From Nitrospira sp. (GTDB taxonomy: Bacteria > UBA10199 > SBBF01), in assembly GCA_005240075.1 (NCBI GenBank), contig SBBF01000083.1, positions 1 through 51,822 of the forward strand: a DNA stretch of 51,822 nt. Direction: 5' to 3'. Under the pieces are notes generated by a model. It saw only the letters and a program-made list of their open reading frames with translations. It made no database searches and was not told the DNA's origin. This document shows, one piece after another, positions 7,862 through 16,818 of this stretch (position 1 is its first letter; the number at the start of each line of letters is the position of its first letter). Position numbers and translations under genes: made by a program.

Positions 7862-9820
7862 TCAATCCCTCAAATAAACATTCTGTAACGAGCATCCTCC
7901 ACCTCCCCCTGAAGGGTTCGATTCACGGGATACTGAAGTTTCATCACTCTTCTCCTCAATACAATCAGCCGAGCAACCGTCACCATCGGTTGTGTTGCCA
8001 TCATCGCATTCCTCGCTGGAATCAACCGTTCCATCACCGCAGGCAGGGTTTGATTCGGAACACCCTTCATCCGTGGCGCCATCGCAGTTATCATCCATGC
8101 TGTTGCAGGCTTCCGTGGTTCCGGGATTCACGGAAGAAGAGGCATCGTTGCAATCGTCGTCTGTCGACGCATAACCTGTCTGAGTCGTTGATTCGTCGCA
8201 ATTGAATGAAGTGGCCCCCGTGGAACTGCCATAGCCGTCCCCATCCGAATCGGTATAGAGTTCAAAGGTGTCGGGATCACTATCGCAATCGCTGTCGATC
8301 CCATCGCCACAGGTTTCCGTGGCGCCAGGATAAATAGAGGCATCCGAATCATTGCAATCTTCCGAATGAGTCACACCAACAGACCCGTCCTCTTCCGAGG
8401 GTTGGCTAACAGCATACCGGCTTAAGCTTGAATCCCCATAGCCGTCCCCATCGCTGTCTTTATACCAAAGCGTCTCCGTTTCACAGGAGGCACTGCAGCC
8501 ATCGGCATCGGTCGCATTACCATCGTCGCATGATTCGTTTCCGGTTATGGAGCCATCGCCACAAACCACTTCATAGGCGCCGATGTCGCAGGGGGAGGTT
8601 CGGGTATAACCTCTTTGATCTGACGCAACCGTGCTGCCATCCTTGTCCGTACAGCTTCCGGCATCAATGACAGGACTTCCCGCTGACAGAGCCATGGTCT
8701 GTGTATTCCCTCCATTGTCAGCCAAGTCATCCAGGCCTAAATTATCGGCTGATTGACTCGTGATGTCGGTTCCGGAATTTTCCACTTCAGTCAGAGTACA
8801 GTTGGAAGAAGTGGAAGCGGTGGCTATAAAGTTGTAGCCGTAAGAATTAACGGCTCCGGGAGAATAACATTCGGCTCCATATTCTGTCGCCCCATCTGCA
8901 TTATTTCCTGAAAGAATGGTGTTTTTCAAGTTAATGGTCGTTGTTGACAAACGCCCATAAATTCCCCCTCCATAGGCGTTACCGGTACTGCTGGTTGCCC
9001 TATTCCCTGAAAGGGTGCTGTTGTTCAAAGTCACTGTAACCGTAGACCAGGCAAAAATCCCCCCCCCAAAAGCAGTGATATCACTGCTACTCACCGTATT
9101 CCCTGACACTGTGCTGTTGGTTAGGAGGATGTCAGAACTGCCAGCACCAAAAATGCCTCCCCCATAAGCATAGTATCCACTGCCGCTCGTCACCGCATTT
9201 CCCGAAATGGTGCTTTGGGTCAGATTGATCGTAGAAGAAGCTGCGCCGTAAATTCCTCCTCCGGCGGAATTTGAACTGCTAGAATTGACAGTATTTCCTG
9301 AAATGGTGCTGTTAGTCACCGTAATCGTTGAAGAGGTTCCGGCGGCGATTCCTCCTCCAGGACCGCTCGAAGATTTTCCGTTTTTGATGGTCAAATTTTT
9401 GAAGGTCGCTGTCACACTGGAGGACACATCAAAAATCCGCTCCCCCAAACTTGAGGAGCAGGTCGTCGTCCCCCCGGCTGTCGTGTCTCCACCATCAATG
9501 GTTGTGCCGCTGGTCACATCGCCCGTTATGGTCAGGTTAGCGGAAATGTCCAGATCCCCATTGGTAGTGTCGCTCAAACAAATTGTGGAAATGGATGAGT
9601 CAAAAACAATGGTATCATCCCCATAACTATCGCTAGGCGTACAGTCCATATACGTGGTGGTATCGGCGTTTGCATTTTCAATCGCCTCACGCAAGGTACA
9701 ACCATCTCCCGTAGTCAGGGTGTCAGAACTAGCGCTGACCGTGATCGTTGCCCCCCAGACCCCCTTTGGCAAAAGGGCCAGACCGAGCAAAAGAAACAGC
9801 ACATATTTTATTTTTTTCAT
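7862..9820 (-). CDS. secreted CSLREA / parallel beta-helix protein with Cys-rich and MopE-like repeats
   Basis: 652 residues. A signal peptide (about residues 1-23, MKKIKY then a hydrophobic core) is followed by a CSLREA-type box (CTLREAIENANAD). A repeat region of about 300 residues rich in NSTxSGN turns is expected to form a right-handed beta helix. The C-terminal part has two Myxococcus-type Cys-rich repeats (CGDG...DDGN...DGCSASC and CGDG...DDGN...DGCSADC) around MopE-like calcium-type motifs (DSDGDGYG, DCNDSD, CGDGIDSDCD). The tail GGGGGCSL is followed by only seven residues, where related proteins often have a hydrophobic sorting segment. A good ribosome site (AAAGGATGCC) precedes the ATG. 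It probably acts at or outside the cell surface; the precise role is unknown. Confidence 0.75.
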   Translation of the reverse strand: MKKIKYVLFLLLGLALLPKGVWGATITVSASSDTLTTGDGCTLREAIENANADTTTYMDCTPSDSYGDDTIVFDSSISTICLSDTTNGDLDISANLTITGDVTSGTTIDGGDTTAGGTTTCSSSLGERIFDVSSSVTATFKNLTIKNGKSSSGPGGGIAAGTSSTITVTNSTISGNTVNSSSSNSAGGGIYGAASSTINLTQSTISGNAVTSGSGYYAYGGGIFGAGSSDILLTNSTVSGNTVSSSDITAFGGGIFAWSTVTVTLNNSTLSGNRATSSTGNAYGGGIYGRLSTTTINLKNTILSGNNADGATEYGAECYSPGAVNSYGYNFIATASTSSNCTLTEVENSGTDITSQSADNLGLDDLADNGGNTQTMALSAGSPVIDAGSCTDKDGSTVASDQRGYTRTSPCDIGAYEVVCGDGSITGNESCDDGNATDADGCSASCETETLWYKDSDGDGYGDSSLSRYAVSQPSEEDGSVGVTHSEDCNDSDASIYPGATETCGDGIDSDCDSDPDTFELYTDSDGDGYGSSTGATSFNCDESTTQTGYASTDDDCNDASSSVNPGTTEACNSMDDNCDGATDEGCSESNPACGDGTVDSSEECDDGNTTDGDGCSADCIEEKSDETSVSRESNPSGGGGGCSLQNVYLRD

Positions 9821-10016
9821 GGCATCCTTTCTATTGATATTCTCATTGCCTCTTCATCAAGAGGCATTATGATCATTAGTAAGTAAGCAAGAATCGTACC
9901 AAGAATCTAAATAATTTTAAAACATTATAATCATTAATTTTTTTTGATAGAAGAATCTAAAAGTTGAAAAAAAATACTCCCAAAATGATAAAATCGTCAT
10001 GAAGTTGACAGTCATC
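9821..10016. other. AT-rich intergenic region with a perfect hairpin
   Basis: About 196 bases, clearly more AT-rich than its surroundings, lying upstream of the beta-helix gene. Bases 9847-9854 (TGCCTCTT) pair with 9859-9866 (AAGAGGCA) around CATC; on the minus strand this sits in the leader of the beta-helix gene. The word AGAATCTAAA occurs twice. No coding capacity is seen. Confidence 0.45.
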
Positions 10017-10583
10017 TTACCGCCACTCCAATTTTGAGAAGGCCTTGGGATTATGAAGTGAGATAAGAAAGCCATTTTCCAAATGATCGGTGGTGACAGG
10101 AAACCAGACAAAATAGCCCCGCGACCAAGGGGTGAGGTAGGGGTAGAAGAGCTGATTCAAGGGGGTCGGCCGCTTGATTTTTTCAATTCGTACGGGGCGG
10201 ATCATCTCGCCGCCGATTTCCAAACGGAGATCCCAGTCGGCTCTTTGGTTCATGATATCGTTAAAGTGGGGATCGTAGGAATAAAACGAAATAAAAAAGA
10301 GCGCCTCGTCCCCTCTTTTTTGATAGAGTGAATTGAGAAAATCCTCCCTTTCAACTGGAGATAGTTCATACTTCCTGGCATACAAATCAGCCTGCGATTT
10401 CAACATGCTATTGCTCAAAAAAGTAACGTCCCACAATATGTGGGCCCGAAAGTCCTTGAGGCTGTAAACCGTCCCGTTCCGGCTCCATTTTTTCAGATTT
10501 TTTTTGTAAGACCGGTCAGAAGCCTGGCCTGGCCAGGAAACAACCAACAAACAACAAAGAAAAAGAAGCCACCTGATTTTCAT
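10017..10583 (-). CDS. exported protein of unknown function
   Basis: 188 residues. A clear signal peptide (MKIRWLLFLCCLLVVSWPGQA, cut near residue 21) indicates export to the periplasm or beyond. The mature part is basic and aromatic-rich (for example RADWDLRLEIGG and SRGYFVWFPV) and has no motif I recognise. The DLRLEIGGEMIRP and FPVTTDHLENGFLISLHN stretches look like beta-rich structure. It starts 10 bases after pyrE ends, so it is likely cotranscribed with the DksA-like gene and pyrE, although the functional link is unclear. Confidence 0.6.
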   Translation of the reverse strand: MKIRWLLFLCCLLVVSWPGQASDRSYKKNLKKWSRNGTVYSLKDFRAHILWDVTFLSNSMLKSQADLYARKYELSPVEREDFLNSLYQKRGDEALFFISFYSYDPHFNDIMNQRADWDLRLEIGGEMIRPVRIEKIKRPTPLNQLFYPYLTPWSRGYFVWFPVTTDHLENGFLISLHNPKAFSKLEWR

Positions 10584-10593
10584 AACGTTAATT

Positions 10594-11151
10594 TTACCCT
10601 ACAAGTTCGGTTTTGGTAAAAAGCGAATCAAATTGCAAGCCGGCATTTTCAATGGCTCCCCTCCCCCCCTCTTCCCGATCGACTAAAGTCAGAACAGCTC
10701 TGACAGCAAGACCTGCTTCAGTGGCTCGCTCGCAGGCTATGAGAGAACTTTTTCCCGTTGTTACCACATCTTCCAAAATCACCACTTTCATTCCTGGTTT
10801 GAAATTTTTAAACCCTTCAATCCAGAGAGCCGTTCCATGTTTTTTCGGTTCCTTTCGGATGATAAATCCGGGGAGAGGACGCTTTTTTTGAAAACTGATG
10901 ACGCTGACCGCTGTCACTAGCGGATCGGCTCCCAAAGTGGGCCCCCCCACCCCCTGAACGTCAGGAAAATTTTGCCGGATCTTTTCGAAAAGAAGCTCTC
11001 CGATGAGACTCGCCCCTTCAGGATTCAACGTGGTCTGCCGCCCATCGAAGTAAAAATTACTTTTTTGACCGGAAGAAAGAGTGACTTCGCGTTGTTCATA
11101 GGATAATTGAAGAAGGAGTTCTTTAAGACGGACTTGGCTAGGATTCGGCAT
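10594..11151 (-). CDS. pyrE: orotate phosphoribosyltransferase
   Basis: 185 residues from ATG 11151. It joins orotate and PRPP to give OMP in pyrimidine synthesis. The PRPP-binding loop VVILEDVVTTGKSS is diagnostic, and SSGQKSNFYFDGR is the typical N-terminal region. A longer reading from 11205 adds a basic stretch with no family match and a larger overlap. From 11151 the gene overlaps the DksA-like gene by 14 bases, with a weak AGAAAG site upstream. Confidence 0.93.
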   Translation of the reverse strand: MPNPSQVRLKELLLQLSYEQREVTLSSGQKSNFYFDGRQTTLNPEGASLIGELLFEKIRQNFPDVQGVGGPTLGADPLVTAVSVISFQKKRPLPGFIIRKEPKKHGTALWIEGFKNFKPGMKVVILEDVVTTGKSSLIACERATEAGLAVRAVLTLVDREEGGRGAIENAGLQFDSLFTKTELVG

Positions 11152-11506
11152 AAGATCTTTCTTGTCGTTCCTGCTCCTCCTTGCAACGAATGCACAGGTC
11201 GGCAACCGGCCGGGCCTCCAACCGTTTGATCTCTATTTCCTCCCCGCACGATTCGCAAATGCCAAACTCCCCTTTCTCGATTTTCTCCAGCGCCTTGTCG
11301 ACTTTCTTGAGCAAAACCCTCTCCCGATCACGAAGCCTCAAATTCATCGACTGGTCAGCCTCCGATGAGGCCAAATCAACTTCATCCGGAAGATCGTCAG
11401 GATCAAAAGCAATCCCTTTTTCCTTGGTTGATACCGCCTGCGACATGATTTCCTGCTTGCGCAGTTCCAGAAGTTCCTTGAATCTTTTGATCTCTTTTTT
11501 ATTCAT
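11138..11506 (-). CDS. DksA/TraR-type C4 zinc-finger protein
   Basis: 122 residues. An N-terminal coiled coil (two helices, about residues 1-80) with an acidic tip (DPDDLPDEVD) is followed by a C4 zinc finger, CESCGEEI ... CIRC. DksA-family proteins enter the RNA polymerase secondary channel and adjust promoter output together with ppGpp. A strong GGAGGGGAT site lies upstream of the ATG. It is the first gene of a small operon with pyrE and an exported unknown, and is divergent from dciA. Confidence 0.85.
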   Translation of the reverse strand: MNKKEIKRFKELLELRKQEIMSQAVSTKEKGIAFDPDDLPDEVDLASSEADQSMNLRLRDRERVLLKKVDKALEKIEKGEFGICESCGEEIEIKRLEARPVADLCIRCKEEQERQERSYAES

Positions 11507-11593
11507 CGATTGGATCCCCTCCCCATGGAAGTCTTCTATTCTTTACTTTTTGGATTTTTTTTCAAGTCCAAATCCATGATTTCTTAAAATTGT

Positions 11594-11622
11594 TTGAGAT
11601 CTCAAGAAGTTTGCGGTAATAA
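11594..11622 (+). promoter_or_regulatory. promoter of dciA
   Basis: TTGAGA (11594-11599), 17 bases, TAATAA (11617-11622), then 7 bases to ATG 11630. Transcription would start at or next to the ATG. The TTG that could be read as an upstream start codon is the -35 box. Confidence 0.65.
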
Positions 11623-11629
11623 CCCCTGC

Positions 11630-11929
11630 ATGCCAACCCACTCTCTCACGTCAATTCAGGAAATTTTGAACAACACTTTGAATGAGATCAACTGCCAGGA
11701 AATTTTTAAAGTTTACCCCATTTGGTCCCGCTGGAAGGAGATTGTCGGCGAGGTGATTGCCGCCAAAACCGAACCTCATTATGTAAAAGGAGAGACGCTT
11801 TATGTGGCAGTCGCTCATCCTGTCTGGATGAGCGAACTACAGATTGCCAAAACAAATCTTCTGGATCGGCTAAAAGAATTAAATCTAGCAGAGGGAATTA
11901 TTGACATCAAATTCAGATTGAAAAAATAA
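11630..11929 (+). CDS. dciA: DUF721/DciA-like protein
   Basis: 99 residues. The pattern W-x2-IVGEVIAAKTEPHYVKGETLYVAVAHPVW matches the DUF721 (DciA) KH-like domain: IVG...A, then the L-x-V-x-V-x-x-x-x-W strand pair and a helix with ELQIAKTNLLDRL. DciA loads and activates the replicative helicase DnaB in most bacteria lacking DnaC. ATG 11630 is chosen over the in-frame TTG at 11594, which falls in the promoter. It stands alone, convergent with vapC. Confidence 0.75.
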   Translation: MPTHSLTSIQEILNNTLNEINCQEIFKVYPIWSRWKEIVGEVIAAKTEPHYVKGETLYVAVAHPVWMSELQIAKTNLLDRLKELNLAEGIIDIKFRLKK

Positions 11930-11959
11930 ATTGTGAATGCGGATTTTTGTTGAATTTGA

Positions 11960-12382
11960 TTAATTTATATAGGGATTGATGACTGTAAGGTTGCCAAAGG
12001 ACTGGCCATGCTGCATGTCTTCAGAAAGGATGTGTGAGCATTCTCCGTATTTGGCCGCACAGATGATAAGGCCATCCCAGTAAGAGATCCGATGTTCTGT
12101 TTTCAAATCAATGGCCTCCAGAATCATGGACAAATCAATTTCAACCATTTGAAAATGACTTAATAGAAGAAGCTCCTTTTTCGCCAAATCAACACTCAGC
12201 GGCTCCCTGATTTTTTGTGTCACCGTGACAAAGAACTCGCTAAAAACCTGGGTCGAGACGATAACATTTTCTTTCTTCATTCCGTCAAAAATAATTTGTT
12301 GTGATGTCTCTCTTTTTTTTCGGTCGGACTTGTCATGGGCGTAGACGAGAATATTAGTGTCAATGAAATACTTAGCGCTCAT
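11960..12382 (-). CDS. vapC: PIN-domain ribonuclease toxin (VapC-like)
   Basis: 140 residues. PIN-domain acidic residues are visible: FIDTNILVYAHD at the N terminus, a central E (VFSEFF), D in SYWDGLII, and an ILSEDMQHG segment where the fourth acidic site falls. PIN toxins cut RNA, often tRNA or rRNA, with a Mg ion. It overlaps the antitoxin gene by 11 bases, the normal arrangement for a coupled module. Confidence 0.85.
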   Translation of the reverse strand: MSAKYFIDTNILVYAHDKSDRKKRETSQQIIFDGMKKENVIVSTQVFSEFFVTVTQKIREPLSVDLAKKELLLLSHFQMVEIDLSMILEAIDLKTEHRISYWDGLIICAAKYGECSHILSEDMQHGQSFGNLTVINPYIN

Positions 12383-12605
12383 AAAGGTCTTCCCGTTTCC
12401 AGATCCTGGGTCCTATACTAACCTGTGAATGGGTATAAAGTTCTTTGAGGTCCTTGACCAATTTTTCCTTTGATTTATTCTTTCGGGAAACCACTGTTTC
12501 AAGGAAACGACGCACCATAGATGAAACAGTTGTCCCCTTTTCTAAAGCTACCATGCGGGCTTTTTTTAACAATTTCTCATCAATTGCCATGGTAATATTG
12601 GACAT
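12372..12605 (-). CDS. vapB: ribbon-helix-helix antitoxin (VapB-like)
   Basis: 77 residues from ATG 12605. The N-terminal NITMAIDEKLLKKARMVALEKGTTVSSMVRRFLE pattern fits a ribbon-helix-helix DNA-binding fold, and the C-terminal tail should bind the toxin. A GTG at 12635 is in frame, but it lies only 2 bases after the -10 box and inside the operator repeats, so the shorter form is preferred. It should repress its own promoter through the palindromes at 12616-12643. Confidence 0.8.
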   Translation of the reverse strand: MSNITMAIDEKLLKKARMVALEKGTTVSSMVRRFLETVVSRKNKSKEKLVKDLKELYTHSQVSIGPRIWKREDLYER

Positions 12606-12615
12606 GAAGGCGATC

Positions 12616-12667
12616 TCACATAATATGTGATACACATATTATGGAATAAGAGGGACTATGCTGTCAA
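12616..12667 (-). promoter_or_regulatory. vapBC promoter and operator palindromes
   Basis: Minus strand: TTGACA (12667-12662), 18 bases, CATAAT (12643-12638). A perfect palindrome, TCACATA-A-TATGTGA (12616-12630), lies just downstream, and a second, imperfect copy (CACATATTATGG, 12633-12644) covers the -10 box. This spacing suits autorepression by the antitoxin or the complex. Confidence 0.65.
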
Positions 12668-12703
12668 TTATTATCTCACACATCACATGATCTCACTTTT
12701 TTG

Positions 12704-15070
12704 TTAAATCGTTGGCGTGGGATGCGGCAGGTATTCGGTCAATCCCTCATTGCGAATAAAATCATCCACCAGTCCCTGAATCGCTTTGGCAGAATCCAGT
12801 TTGAGAGCCTGTCTGGCGATCGAAGTGATTTTGCTTTTCTCCAGCCGACTGACAAAACTTTTAATCTTGGAAATCAGGGGAGCGCTCATGCTGAGGCTGT
12901 CGATTCCCATTCCTAACAAAAGAACAACGCCCGCCGGTTGGGAAGCCATCTCTCCACACACCGATATCATTTTTCTTTCAGCATGAGCGGCAAAAATCGT
13001 TCGTTGAATCATCCGTAACAGGGCGGGATGAAAGGAATTAAAAAGACCGGCGACCTTGGTGTTGTTCCTGTCGACAGCCAATGTGTATTGGGTCAAGTCG
13101 TTTGTGCCAATCGAGAAAAAATCAACCTCCCGAATCAGGGAAGAAGCAATTTCGACCGAGGAAGGGACTTCAATCATCAGGCCGATCGGGATATCGGAGG
13201 CCACCGCCACATCCGCTTTCTTGAATTCGGCTTTTACATCCTGCAGAACTTCTTTTACCCACCGGATTTCATCCAGAGAGGAAATCATGGGGAAAAGAAT
13301 GCGCAGGTGCCCATAAACAGAGGCACGCAACAGGGCCCTTAACTGGATCCGAAAGAGATCCTCCCTCTCCATGAAAATCCGGATTGATCTCCATCCCAGA
13401 AAGGGATTCGCCTCCCGCGGCAGATTCAGGTAGGGAAGATATTTGTCCCCCCCAATATCCAGAACTCGGATGGTAACCGGCCGCTTCTCCATGGTTTCCA
13501 GCACTTTCCTGTAAAGGACAAATTGTTCCTCCTCGGTGGGGAGAGTTTTTCGGATAAGAAAGGGAAATTCAGTCCGGTAAAGGCCGATCTCTTCGGCGCC
13601 ATTTTCCAGGGCCATCCGGACATGAGCCAGCATTCCCAAATTGGCGCCAAAAGTGATTTTACTCCCCCCTTTGGGGCCCGCCCTTTTTTTGGCCCCTTTT
13701 CTGTAGGAAGCCATCGCCTCCCCATCAACCCGGCTTTCATGATTATAAATTTCCAGCGTCCGGTCATCCGGATTGACAATCACAATGCCGGAACTTCCAT
13801 CCAGAATAACCAGATCCCCTTCCTGAATGCTGGCCGTATAGGAAGCGAGCCCCAGAACGGCAGGGAGCCCCAGCGATTCGGCCAATATGGCAATATGAGA
13901 GGAAGCTCCTCCCGACGCGGAAAGAATTCCCTTTGTTTTTTCCAGATCCATTTCCACAAAATCAGAAATGCTCCAGAAATCAGACAAAAGAATCGAGGCT
14001 TCTTCAAGCTCCCTGTGCAAGAAACGGTTTGACTTTCCATACACGAGATAATCAGCCAATTTGCGGCCAATATCCCGGATGTCGTAGGCCCTTTCCCGGA
14101 TGTAATCATCGGTGCTCAAGTCGATCTCACCGGTAAAACGCTGGACCACCCCTTCAATGGCCCTCAACGCTTCCCTTCCCTGATCGATTTCCCGGTAAAT
14201 ATCGGTCAGAAAAGCATCGCTTTCCAGAACCGTCAGATAGGCATCGAAAATCGCCAGTTCCTCCATCCCGAATTTTTTCTGTGCTTTTTTGACTGTGTCC
14301 CGTACTTCCCTGGCGACCGCCTTAAAGGCATCGGCTACTTTTCCTTTTTCAATTTTGGCATCCACGGGACCATCAAAAACAAGAGGGGCCGAAGGGGTTG
14401 TTGTTTTAGCCATTTTGACAACGCGGGCGATAGCAATACCGGGAGAAGCTCCAATCCCCTTGTGAATAATTCCATGCCGCCTGCTGGCAATAATGCTGAT
14501 GGGACTCCCCTCTCCCCTTTCTCCTTCCCTTTTTTTGGCATCGATATCACTCAGGGTACCGAGCAACTTTACCTTTTCAATCACCTTCAAGGTGGGGCCT
14601 GCCAGCGTCATCAGCAGATTGGCTGAACGGTTGGAAAACCGGGTCGCTTTTTTGTTTTGAACCACCAGGACTCCGACAGGGGTTCGCTTGTCAATCAGCG
14701 GAACGGACAAAAATGAGGAAAACTTTTCTTCTCCCGTCTCCGGAAAATATTTGAAGAGACGGCTTTTCTTCCCGCGCGCCATGGATATTGGTTTCATCCA
14801 TTCAACTGTTTTTCCCACCAGTCCCTCCCCTATATCCATTCGGACTTTCCCCACGGCAGTCGGATTCAATCCATGGGTCGCTGCCAGAACAATTTTTTTG
14901 GTGGCCGATTCCAAAAGGTATAGAGAACAAACATCGGTTTCCATCGCCCGGGCAATTTTTTTGACAACGAGCGTCAAAACCCGATAGCTATCATCGGAGT
15001 TGTGCAACGATTCGGCAAGATCCTGAATCTCAGCCCCGGAATTAGCTGAAAAAAGGGAAAGAATTTTCAT
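12704..15070 (-). CDS. ptsP: phosphoenolpyruvate-protein phosphotransferase with GAF domain (PtsP)
   Basis: 788 residues from ATG 15070, which has a good site (AAGAGGGATGGT) upstream. An N-terminal GAF domain (about residues 1-160) is followed by the enzyme I core: the swivelling domain with the phospho-histidine motif ASGGASSHIAILAESLG, and the PEP-binding barrel with EIGLYRTEF, IEVPSS, FFSIGTNDLTQY and CGEMASQP. PtsP passes phosphate from PEP to an HPr-type protein in the nitrogen-related PTS, with the GAF domain sensing nitrogen or other signals. No HPr or EIIA gene is in the window. A 16-residue upstream extension to 15118 is possible but less likely. Confidence 0.92.
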   Translation of the reverse strand: MKILSLFSANSGAEIQDLAESLHNSDDSYRVLTLVVKKIARAMETDVCSLYLLESATKKIVLAATHGLNPTAVGKVRMDIGEGLVGKTVEWMKPISMARGKKSRLFKYFPETGEEKFSSFLSVPLIDKRTPVGVLVVQNKKATRFSNRSANLLMTLAGPTLKVIEKVKLLGTLSDIDAKKREGERGEGSPISIIASRRHGIIHKGIGASPGIAIARVVKMAKTTTPSAPLVFDGPVDAKIEKGKVADAFKAVAREVRDTVKKAQKKFGMEELAIFDAYLTVLESDAFLTDIYREIDQGREALRAIEGVVQRFTGEIDLSTDDYIRERAYDIRDIGRKLADYLVYGKSNRFLHRELEEASILLSDFWSISDFVEMDLEKTKGILSASGGASSHIAILAESLGLPAVLGLASYTASIQEGDLVILDGSSGIVIVNPDDRTLEIYNHESRVDGEAMASYRKGAKKRAGPKGGSKITFGANLGMLAHVRMALENGAEEIGLYRTEFPFLIRKTLPTEEEQFVLYRKVLETMEKRPVTIRVLDIGGDKYLPYLNLPREANPFLGWRSIRIFMEREDLFRIQLRALLRASVYGHLRILFPMISSLDEIRWVKEVLQDVKAEFKKADVAVASDIPIGLMIEVPSSVEIASSLIREVDFFSIGTNDLTQYTLAVDRNNTKVAGLFNSFHPALLRMIQRTIFAAHAERKMISVCGEMASQPAGVVLLLGMGIDSLSMSAPLISKIKSFVSRLEKSKITSIARQALKLDSAKAIQGLVDDFIRNEGLTEYLPHPTPTI

Positions 15071-15202
15071 ACCATCCCTCTTACCACGCGGTTTTGGGCT
15101 CGTAAAGCGCGTGATCAATTATCCCAATCTCCCTGACCGCGGCGTTTGTGAAGAAAAAATACTCGCCTTTTATCCATCCTTTCTTTATAAAAAAGGCTTT
15201 CC

Positions 15203-16813
15203 ATGATCATCAAGTCCCGTATCAGCACGAATTCCGAAAATTTTAAAGCCAATTACGCCCATCATTCAAAACTCTGCGAAGAATTGAAACAGAAGATAGC
15301 GCAGGTGCGACTGGGCGGGGGAAGCAAGGGGGTTACCCGCCATACCCAACGGGGAAAACTGTTTGTGAGAGACCGGATCAAACATTTAATTGATCCGGAT
15401 TCCGCTTTTTTGGAACTCTCGCCGCTCGCGGCTGACGGTTTGTACAACAACGAGGCACCTGCAGCGGGAATTATCACCGGCATTGCAAAAGTCCGGAATC
15501 GGACAATCATGATTGTAGCCAATGACGCGACGGTCAAAGGGGGAACCTATTTTCCTTTAACGGTCAAAAAACATCTGAGAGCCCAAGAAATTGCCTTTGA
15601 AAATAATCTCCCCTGCCTTTATCTGGTCGACAGTGGTGGGGCTTATCTGCCGCTTCAGTCGGAAGTTTTTCCCGACCGCGATCATTTCGGAAGGATTTTT
15701 TACAATCAAGCCCGACTTTCAGGAAGAGGAATCCCGCAAATGGCGGTCGTTCTCGGCTCTTGCACTGCCGGAGGGGCCTATGTTCCCGCCATGAGCGACG
15801 AAACGGTGATCGTCAAAAATCAGGGAACCATTTTTCTGGGGGGGCCACCGCTCGTCAAAGCGGCAACTGGAGAAGATGTAACAGCTGAAGAGTTGGGAGG
15901 GGCCGATGTCCATTGCCGTCAATCAGGGGTAACCGATCACTATGCCGATAACGACCTTCATGCATTGGAAATAGCCCGTGAGATTGTTCATTATCTTGGG
16001 CAAGAAAAAAAATCGCTCTACCAACCGTCGGCAAAACCGGAGGAACCGGCATTTCCCTCCGATGAAATTCTTGGAATTGTATCGGCTGACCTGAAAAAAC
16101 CTTATGATATTCGGGAAGTGCTGGCCCGCCTTCTGGATCGATCTGAATTTCATGAATTCAAAAAATTTTTTGGCGAAACCGTTGTTTGCGGTTTTGGTTT
16201 TTTGTACGGATTTGAAGTGGGGATTGTCGCCAACAATGGCGTTCTTTTTTCGGAATCGGCCCAAAAAACGGCCCATTTTATCCAAATTTGCGATCAACGA
16301 AAAATTCCGCTGATTTTTTTACAAAACATCACCGGTTTTATGGTGGGAAAAAAATATGAGTCGGAGGGGATTGCCAAACATGGGGCCAAGATGGTTACGG
16401 CGGTTGCTACCTGTCAAGTCCCCCGTTTGACCGTGATTGTGGGGGGGAGTTTTGGAGCGGGTAATTATGGAATGTGTGGACGGGCTTACCAGCCCCGCTT
16501 TCTTTTCAGCTGGCCCAACAGCCGGATTTCAGTAATGGGAGGGGATCAGGCAGCACAGGTTTTGTCCACAGTCAAAAAAGAACAAATGGAGAAAGAGGGA
16601 AAAAAGATTTCCAGATCGGAAATGGAAAAGATCGAAACACCGATCCGGGCAGTTTATGAACGGGAGGGCTCCCCCTATTTTGCCACCGCCCGTCTGTGGG
16701 ATGACGGGGTAATTGATCCGCGGAATACTCGAAAAATATTGGGACTGAGCCTGGAGGCCTGCCGATATGGAAATCCCAGTTTTGATGGAACGTTTGGCGT
16801 CTTTCGGATGTAA
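15203..16813 (+). CDS. mccB: methylcrotonyl-CoA carboxylase beta subunit (carboxyltransferase)
   Basis: 536 residues, typical of MccB/LiuB. It transfers the carboxyl group from biotin to 3-methylcrotonyl-CoA in leucine degradation. [32 protein letters not shown] and [16 protein letters not shown] are carboxyltransferase signatures close to the methylcrotonyl type. The choice of substrate rests mainly on the neighbours: a methylglutaconyl-CoA hydratase, the biotin subunit and HMG-CoA lyase. TATAAA (15186-15191) ends 11 bases before the ATG without a clear -35. Confidence 0.88.
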   Translation: MIIKSRISTNSENFKANYAHHSKLCEELKQKIAQVRLGGGSKGVTRHTQRGKLFVRDRIKHLIDPDSAFLELSPLAADGLYNNEAPAAGIITGIAKVRNRTIMIVANDATVKGGTYFPLTVKKHLRAQEIAFENNLPCLYLVDSGGAYLPLQSEVFPDRDHFGRIFYNQARLSGRGIPQMAVVLGSCTAGGAYVPAMSDETVIVKNQGTIFLGGPPLVKAATGEDVTAEELGGADVHCRQSGVTDHYADNDLHALEIAREIVHYLGQEKKSLYQPSAKPEEPAFPSDEILGIVSADLKKPYDIREVLARLLDRSEFHEFKKFFGETVVCGFGFLYGFEVGIVANNGVLFSESAQKTAHFIQICDQRKIPLIFLQNITGFMVGKKYESEGIAKHGAKMVTAVATCQVPRLTVIVGGSFGAGNYGMCGRAYQPRFLFSWPNSRISVMGGDQAAQVLSTVKKEQMEKEGKKISRSEMEKIETPIRAVYEREGSPYFATARLWDDGVIDPRNTRKILGLSLEACRYGNPSFDGTFGVFRM

Positions 16814-16818
16814 GAAAC

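Noticed and set aside
8900-9330. Regularly spaced similar DNA words (ATTCCCTGA-type) resembling a CRISPR-like array
   Set aside because: They encode the repeated NSTxSGN turns of the beta-helix protein, vary in sequence and spacing, and sit in an open reading frame.
11594-11629. Twelve-residue N-terminal extension of DciA from TTG 11594
   Set aside because: The TTG lies in the -35 box TTGAGA, and the added residues have no family match.
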